Source: an uncultured Bacilli bacterium (GTDB lineage: Bacteria > Bacillota_I > Bacilli_A > RF39 > UBA660). From it: DNA of 9,447 bases. The position numbers were made by a program, and so were the translations under genes. The stretch lies in the NCBI GenBank assembly GCA_910585915.1, contig CAJUGF010000048.1, positions 1 to 9,447 on the forward strand, in the 5' to 3' direction. The notes beneath the pieces are model-generated. The model was not told where the DNA came from, ran no database searches, and saw only the letters and a program-made list of their open reading frames with translations. Positions 6,070 to 9,447 of the stretch are shown piece by piece (position 1 is the first letter of the stretch; every line of letters starts with the position of its first letter).

Positions 6070-6936
6070 ATGAAGAAAAAGAAAATAATTTATTGTATCA
6101 TTACATTCTTACTGGTATTTGGATTACTTGGAACAAATTATATATGGTATCGTATTTATAAAAGAGAACAAGAAAAACTAAAATTAGCATTAATACCAGC
6201 TTTAATAAATGACTATTATTCTAATCGCATTGCTATTACTAAAAATGTTAAAGATGATAATAAACAATTGGCAGAACAACGAGCTGAAGAATATGATGGA
6301 AATAAGTACTTTACATTAAAAGATATTCCTTTACTTAATCAAAATCCAGACTATCCTAATGGATGTGAAGCAGTATCTGCAACTATGCTTTTAAATTATT
6401 ATAAAATTGATATTACAGTACAAGAATTTATTGAACATTATTTAATGAAAGATAATGTGTATGAAAAAGATGGTAAAAGGTATGGACCAAATCCAGCCTC
6501 GTACTATGCAGGAGACCCAAAAGATAAAAAAAGAGGGTGGGGGGTCTTCGAACCAGTCATAGAAGACGCAATTCAGAAAGTATTGATGGATTATTCAAAC
6601 GATCCAAATTTTATCCCAATACTAGTAAAAGGAAGCGAATCATATCAACCACTAGATTTTTATATGAATGAAAGTAAGCCGATTATGATATGGACGACGA
6701 TAGATTATGAAGAAGTAAATGAAGTATACGAATGGATAAGTTATGATAAAAAAAATACTTATACATATCCCAAAAATGGTCATGCAGTAATAATTACTGG
6801 ATTTGATGAAAATTATTATTATGTCAATGATCCATTAAAAGAAGAACGAAATATTCCAGTAGAACGTAACAAATTAGAAAAAAGTTTTGATTCAATGGGA
6901 CGCCAAGTAATCCAATTGTCTTTTTATGATTTCTAA
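6070..6936 (+). CDS. Membrane-anchored C39-like cysteine peptidase family protein
   Basis: A 288-residue protein with a lysine-rich start (MKKKKIIYC) and a single hydrophobic segment (about 6-27), either an uncleaved anchor or a signal peptide; no lipobox is visible. An extracellular linker helix (about 30-75) precedes a papain-fold C39_2-type domain (about 80-288). Catalytic features are visible: LLNQNPDYPNGCEAVSATM with nucleophile Cys99 and likely oxyanion Gln91, GHAVIITGF with His238, and YYYVNDP with Asp254. Known C39 peptidases cleave double-glycine leader peptides inside ABC exporters, but the stand-alone C39_2 family is mostly uncharacterised and extracellular. No ABC transporter or substrate-like gene is adjacent, so a bacteriocin-processing role is not supported; cell-wall or surface protein processing is equally possible. 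The gene is preceded by its own TATAAT, and no hairpin terminator separates it from cca. Confidence 0.8.
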   Translation: MKKKKIIYCIITFLLVFGLLGTNYIWYRIYKREQEKLKLALIPALINDYYSNRIAITKNVKDDNKQLAEQRAEEYDGNKYFTLKDIPLLNQNPDYPNGCEAVSATMLLNYYKIDITVQEFIEHYLMKDNVYEKDGKRYGPNPASYYAGDPKDKKRGWGVFEPVIEDAIQKVLMDYSNDPNFIPILVKGSESYQPLDFYMNESKPIMIWTTIDYEEVNEVYEWISYDKKNTYTYPKNGHAVIITGFDENYYYVNDPLKEERNIPVERNKLEKSFDSMGRQVIQLSFYDF

Positions 6937-6945
6937 AAGGATAAA

Positions 6946-6974
6946 TTGTCTTTCTAACATCTTTATTGTATAAT
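6946..6974 (+). promoter_or_regulatory. Promoter of the cca-dnaD-nth cluster (near-leaderless start)
   Basis: The -35 is TTGTCT (6946-6951), the spacer is exactly 17 bp, and the -10 is a perfect TATAAT (6969-6974). The -10 ends 6 bases before the ATG at 6981, so the usual start-site distance puts transcription initiation at or within a few bases of the start codon. Confidence 0.72.
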
Positions 6975-6980
6975 GTGAGT

Positions 6981-8057
6981 ATGAATTCAGAAATAAAAAA
7001 AGTATTAAATAAGATTGAAAAAAATGGTTTTGAAGCTTATATAGTAGGTGGTTTTGTTAGGGACTACCTTTTGTGTCATCAATCTAATGATATTGATATT
7101 TGTACGAATGCACTTCCTAAAGACATAAAAACAATCTTCGGTAATTCAAAAGAAAATGGTATCTATGGATCATATAATTTAAAAACGAAAAAGAACAACT
7201 ATGATATAACTACCTATCGAAAAGAATTTGATTTTCAAGGAAGAAATCCCAGTAAGATAGAATATACCAATAACTTATTAGAAGACTTAGAAAGACGAGA
7301 TTTTACCATTAATGCAATCTGCATGAACACAAAAGGAAAAATATTAGATTTAAAAAATGGTGTTCAAGATTTAGAGAATAAAATTATTCGCAGTATAAAA
7401 GATCCAGAAACAAGTATAAAAGAAGATCCATTACGAATACTAAGAGCCATCCGTTTTGCTTGTACTTTAAACTTTCAAATAGAGGAAACTTTATGGAATG
7501 CGATCAAAAAAAATCCAATACTATTAGACAATCTTTCATCAACTAGAATAAAAAAAGAATTGGATGCCATTCTTATATCGCCAAATTTTCAAAAAGGTTT
7601 TCAAATATTATCTCAATTAAATCTATTAGAAAAATTAGGACTGGAGCCTCAAAACATAAATTATGTAAATGATGTGAATGGAATGTGGGCCCAGATAAAA
7701 GTTACTAAAGATTATCCTTTTACCAAAAATGAAAAAGACCAAATCAATCAAATAAAGCTACTTATCAAAAAAGAGTTAACCCCTGAGGAATTATTTAAAC
7801 ATGGACTTTATCCAGTCTTAGTAGCAGCAAAGATTCAAAATATTAAGGAAGAGACAATTACTAAAATGTACAAAAAAATGCCAATCGAAACAAGAAAGGA
7901 CTTAAAAATTACCTTTGAAGAAATACTAAAGATAACCCAAAAGGAACCCAAAGAAGTAAAACAAATAGAAGATAGAATAATTACGATGATATTAAAAAGA
8001 GAATTAAAGAATAAAAAGGATCAAATTATCAATCAATTAAAAAAAGAAGGTGCATAA
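6981..8057 (+). CDS. cca: CCA tRNA nucleotidyltransferase
   Basis: This class II nucleotidyltransferase adds or repairs the 3' CCA end of tRNAs. Taking ATG 6981, the protein has 358 residues, somewhat shorter than Bacillus CCA enzymes (about 400), with the shortening in the C-terminal tRNA-binding part. Motifs in order: GGFVRDYLL at 23-31 and the metal-binding pair in NDIDI (Asp37, Asp39); RRDFTINAI at 105-113; EDPLRILRAIRFA at 148-160 (nucleotide-selecting motif D region); STRIKKELDAIL at 187-198. Earlier in-frame TTG (6966) and GTG (6975) codons are unlikely starts because they overlap or precede the -10 element. None of the candidates has a Shine-Dalgarno. The N-terminal alignment with Bacillus CCA enzymes fits the ATG. 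A poly(A) polymerase is the main alternative, but this family is normally CCA-adding in Bacilli. Confidence 0.9.
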   Translation: MNSEIKKVLNKIEKNGFEAYIVGGFVRDYLLCHQSNDIDICTNALPKDIKTIFGNSKENGIYGSYNLKTKKNNYDITTYRKEFDFQGRNPSKIEYTNNLLEDLERRDFTINAICMNTKGKILDLKNGVQDLENKIIRSIKDPETSIKEDPLRILRAIRFACTLNFQIEETLWNAIKKNPILLDNLSSTRIKKELDAILISPNFQKGFQILSQLNLLEKLGLEPQNINYVNDVNGMWAQIKVTKDYPFTKNEKDQINQIKLLIKKELTPEELFKHGLYPVLVAAKIQNIKEETITKMYKKMPIETRKDLKITFEEILKITQKEPKEVKQIEDRIITMILKRELKNKKDQIINQLKKEGA

Positions 8058-8687
8058 ATGAAAGAACTATGGATTGAAAAATATTTTTCCTTATCCACTC
8101 ATTTAATGAAAGAAGCGATTAATCAACATCTTTCCTTGGAGGAATTCATTTTACTAATCTATTTTGAAGATGCAATTGATAAATCTTTAAATGTAGAAAT
8201 GATAAAAAATGCAACTACTCTAAACGAAGCATCCATCTTAAATACTTTTAATTCGTTAATGAGTAAACACTTAATTGATATGAAATCAAGCAAAGACTTA
8301 GAAGGAAGAATTAAAGAAGAAGTTTCATTAATTCCTTTATACAATAAAATTGGTGATGTAATTCAAGAAGAAGAAAAGAAAGAAGAAAAAATAAATTTAT
8401 ATGAATGTTTTGAAAAAGAGTTTGGAAGACCAATATCTTCTATGGAATATGAAATTATTGGGGCATGGGTAGAAAAAGGATTTAAAGAACAATTAATATT
8501 AGAAGCATTAAAAGAAGCTGTTTATAATGGAGTTACAAGCTTAAGATATATTGATAAAATATTATATGAATGGCAGAAAAAAGGGTATAAATCACCAAAA
8601 GATGTCAAACAAGGAGTGATCAAAAGAGAAGAAAAAATATCGACCACCTTATTTGATTATAATTGGTTGGAGGATTCGGATGAATAA
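8058..8687 (+). CDS. dnaD: DnaD-family replication initiation protein
   Basis: DnaD acts with DnaA and DnaB/DnaI in Firmicutes to remodel DNA and load the replicative helicase at oriC and during restart. The 209-residue protein has an N-terminal winged-helix domain (about 1-95), a charged lysine/glutamate linker (103-112), and the C-terminal DnaD domain (about 113-177). The latter carries the YxxxIxxxW signature in RYIDKILYEW (Tyr164, Ile168, Trp172). An acidic tail follows, ending WLEDSDE. Its ATG abuts the cca stop with no intervening base, and GAAGG (8046-8050) inside cca supplies the Shine-Dalgarno. The gene overlaps nth by 8 bases. The dnaD-nth pair matches the Bacillus subtilis order, and the context suggests co-transcription with cca. 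Confidence 0.92.
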   Translation: MKELWIEKYFSLSTHLMKEAINQHLSLEEFILLIYFEDAIDKSLNVEMIKNATTLNEASILNTFNSLMSKHLIDMKSSKDLEGRIKEEVSLIPLYNKIGDVIQEEEKKEEKINLYECFEKEFGRPISSMEYEIIGAWVEKGFKEQLILEALKEAVYNGVTSLRYIDKILYEWQKKGYKSPKDVKQGVIKREEKISTTLFDYNWLEDSDE

Positions 8688-9294
8688 AGAAGTATTAATA
8701 GATTATCTAGATGAATTATATCCTAGTGCTCGATGTGAATTAAATTATCAAAAAGATTATGAATTATTAATTGCCGTCGTGTTAAGTGCACAATGCACTG
8801 ATAAAAGAGTAAACATGGTCACCAAAGAATTATTTGAAAAATATAATTTAAAAGAGATTTCGAACCTAAATGTAAAAGAGATTGAAAAAATTATTAGACC
8901 AGTAGGTACCTACACGAGAAAAGCAATGTATATAAAAGAAATAGCGAACTCTCTCACTCAAAATCATCAAGGAATGGTTCCAAATGATAGAGAATATTTA
9001 GAAAGTCTTCCTGGAGTAGGTCATAAGACTTGCAATGTTGTATTATCAAATTTATATAATGTTCCTGCAATAGCAGTAGATACCCATGTATCACGAGTAT
9101 CAAAGCGTTTAGGATTTGCGAAAGAAACGGATGATGTGGTAAAAATTGAAAAGAAACTCATGAAAATTTTTCCAAAAGATAAGTGGAGCAGACTTCATCA
9201 CCAACTAGTTCTTTTTGGAAGATATAATTGTAAAAGTCAAAAACCAGATTGCATTCATTGTAAGTTAAAAAACTCATGCAAATACCATCAGTAA
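8680..9294 (+). CDS. nth: Endonuclease III (DNA glycosylase/AP lyase)
   Basis: This base-excision repair enzyme removes oxidised pyrimidines and cleaves the abasic strand. With ATG 8680 the protein has 204 residues, close to the usual 210. It shows LLIAVVLSAQCTDKRVN at 29-45, the helix-hairpin-helix LPGVGHKTCNVVLS at 110-123 with catalytic Lys116, AVDTHVSRVSKRLG at 132-145 with catalytic Asp134, and a complete [4Fe-4S] ligand set Cys184-x6-Cys191-x2-Cys194-x5-Cys200. The start is set by GGAGG at 8669-8673, 6 bases upstream; an in-frame TTG at 8653 has no such signal. The 8-base overlap with dnaD implies coupled translation. No terminator hairpin is evident after the TAA at 9292-9294. Confidence 0.97.
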   Translation: MNKEVLIDYLDELYPSARCELNYQKDYELLIAVVLSAQCTDKRVNMVTKELFEKYNLKEISNLNVKEIEKIIRPVGTYTRKAMYIKEIANSLTQNHQGMVPNDREYLESLPGVGHKTCNVVLSNLYNVPAIAVDTHVSRVSKRLGFAKETDDVVKIEKKLMKIFPKDKWSRLHHQLVLFGRYNCKSQKPDCIHCKLKNSCKYHQ

Positions 9295-9305
9295 AATAAT
9301 AAGAG

Positions 9306-9334
9306 TTGACAACTATGTCAGTAATATATATAAT
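9306..9334 (+). promoter_or_regulatory. Perfect-consensus sigma-A promoter for the downstream lipoprotein gene
   Basis: TTGACA (9306-9311), a 17-bp spacer and TATAAT (9329-9334) make a full-consensus promoter. The start is expected near 9341, with Shine-Dalgarno GAGGA (9353-9357) 6 bases before the ATG at 9364. The promoter begins only 11 bases after nth ends. Confidence 0.85.
9307..9320. repeat. Inverted repeat overlapping the -35 of the lipoprotein promoter
   Basis: TGACA (9307-9311) and TGTCA (9316-9320) are inverted around 4 bases, giving a two-fold symmetric site covering the -35 hexamer. It could be a repressor operator, but the half-sites are short and chance is possible. Confidence 0.35.
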
Positions 9335-9363
9335 ACAAGTCCCAAGGAAACAGAGGAATTTAT

Positions 9364-9447
9364 ATGTTAAAAAATAATGAGAAAAAAAGATTACGTACCA
9401 TCGCAATATGTATGGGAATGAGTGTTATTTCAATATGTGGATGCCAA
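9364..9447 (+). CDS. Putative lipoprotein, N-terminal 28 codons only
   Basis: The open frame runs off the window end. The visible peptide has a basic start (MLKNNEKKRLR), a hydrophobic stretch (TIAICMGMSVISICG) and then Cys27 in the context I-C-G-C, an acceptable lipobox for signal peptidase II and lipid attachment. The mature protein would be tethered outside the membrane. It has its own strong promoter and Shine-Dalgarno GAGGA. What follows Cys27 (only Gln is visible) is unknown, so no function can be assigned. The hydrophobic core is shorter than ideal, but the lipobox position is typical. Confidence 0.7.
   Translation, partial: MLKNNEKKRLRTIAICMGMSVISICGCQ

Noticed and set aside
6966..6980. 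TTG (6966) or GTG (6975) as the cca start
   Set aside because: TTG precedes and GTG directly follows the TATAAT at 6969-6974, so neither would reliably be in the mRNA. Neither has a ribosome site, and the extra residues do not resemble family N-termini.
8653..8679. An upstream TTG start for nth adding nine residues
   Set aside because: GGAGG at 8669-8673 is correctly spaced for ATG 8680, and the family N-terminus fits the ATG.
9158..9406. Minus-strand open frame across the nth end and the lipoprotein promoter
   Set aside because: It is antisense to the iron-sulfur cluster region of nth and to a full-consensus plus-strand promoter, with no supporting signals.

Overview
The window is an AT-rich stretch (roughly 30% GC by eye) of a low-GC Gram-positive chromosome, most likely an anaerobic, probably gut-associated Bacilli/Erysipelotrichia-type organism. 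This is inferred from the oxygen-sensitive class III ribonucleotide reductase, the Bacillus-like order cca-dnaD-nth, sigma-A promoters close to consensus, frequent AGA arginine codons, and a family of pilin-like ectodomain proteins common in uncultured gut Firmicutes. TAA, TAG and TGA all appear as stops, so nothing points to a recoded genetic code. There are no mobile elements, CRISPR arrays, tRNAs or rRNAs; this is core chromosome with a few accessory surface genes.

Layout. (1) 1-3176, plus strand: the end of an unidentified upstream gene overlaps nrdD (anaerobic ribonucleotide reductase). A separate 57-codon gene follows, encoding what is normally the extreme C-terminus of NrdD, and then nrdG, the radical-SAM activase. 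The operon ends at a hairpin terminator. (2) 3219-5993, minus strand: three separately transcribed genes. These are a divergent Ham1/RdgB-type nucleotide pyrophosphatase, a membrane-anchored pilin-like protein with a large exported domain, and rpsD (ribosomal protein S4). Each has a promoter and a terminator, and rpsD has a long structured leader typical of S4 autoregulation. (3) 6045-9294, plus strand: a membrane-anchored C39-like cysteine peptidase homologue, then a tight cca-dnaD-nth cluster (tRNA CCA addition, replication initiation, base-excision repair). Its promoter places the transcript start almost on the cca ATG. (4) 9306-9447: a perfect-consensus promoter and the first 28 codons of a putative lipoprotein, cut by the window edge.

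How the genes work together. NrdG installs the glycyl radical on NrdD for anaerobic dNTP synthesis. The split-off tail gene lies between them and ends 2 nt before nrdG, which has no ribosome binding site of its own, so translation is probably coupled. The tail gene is the most unusual item in the window. The other genes are mainly housekeeping; I see no convincing novel multi-gene system.
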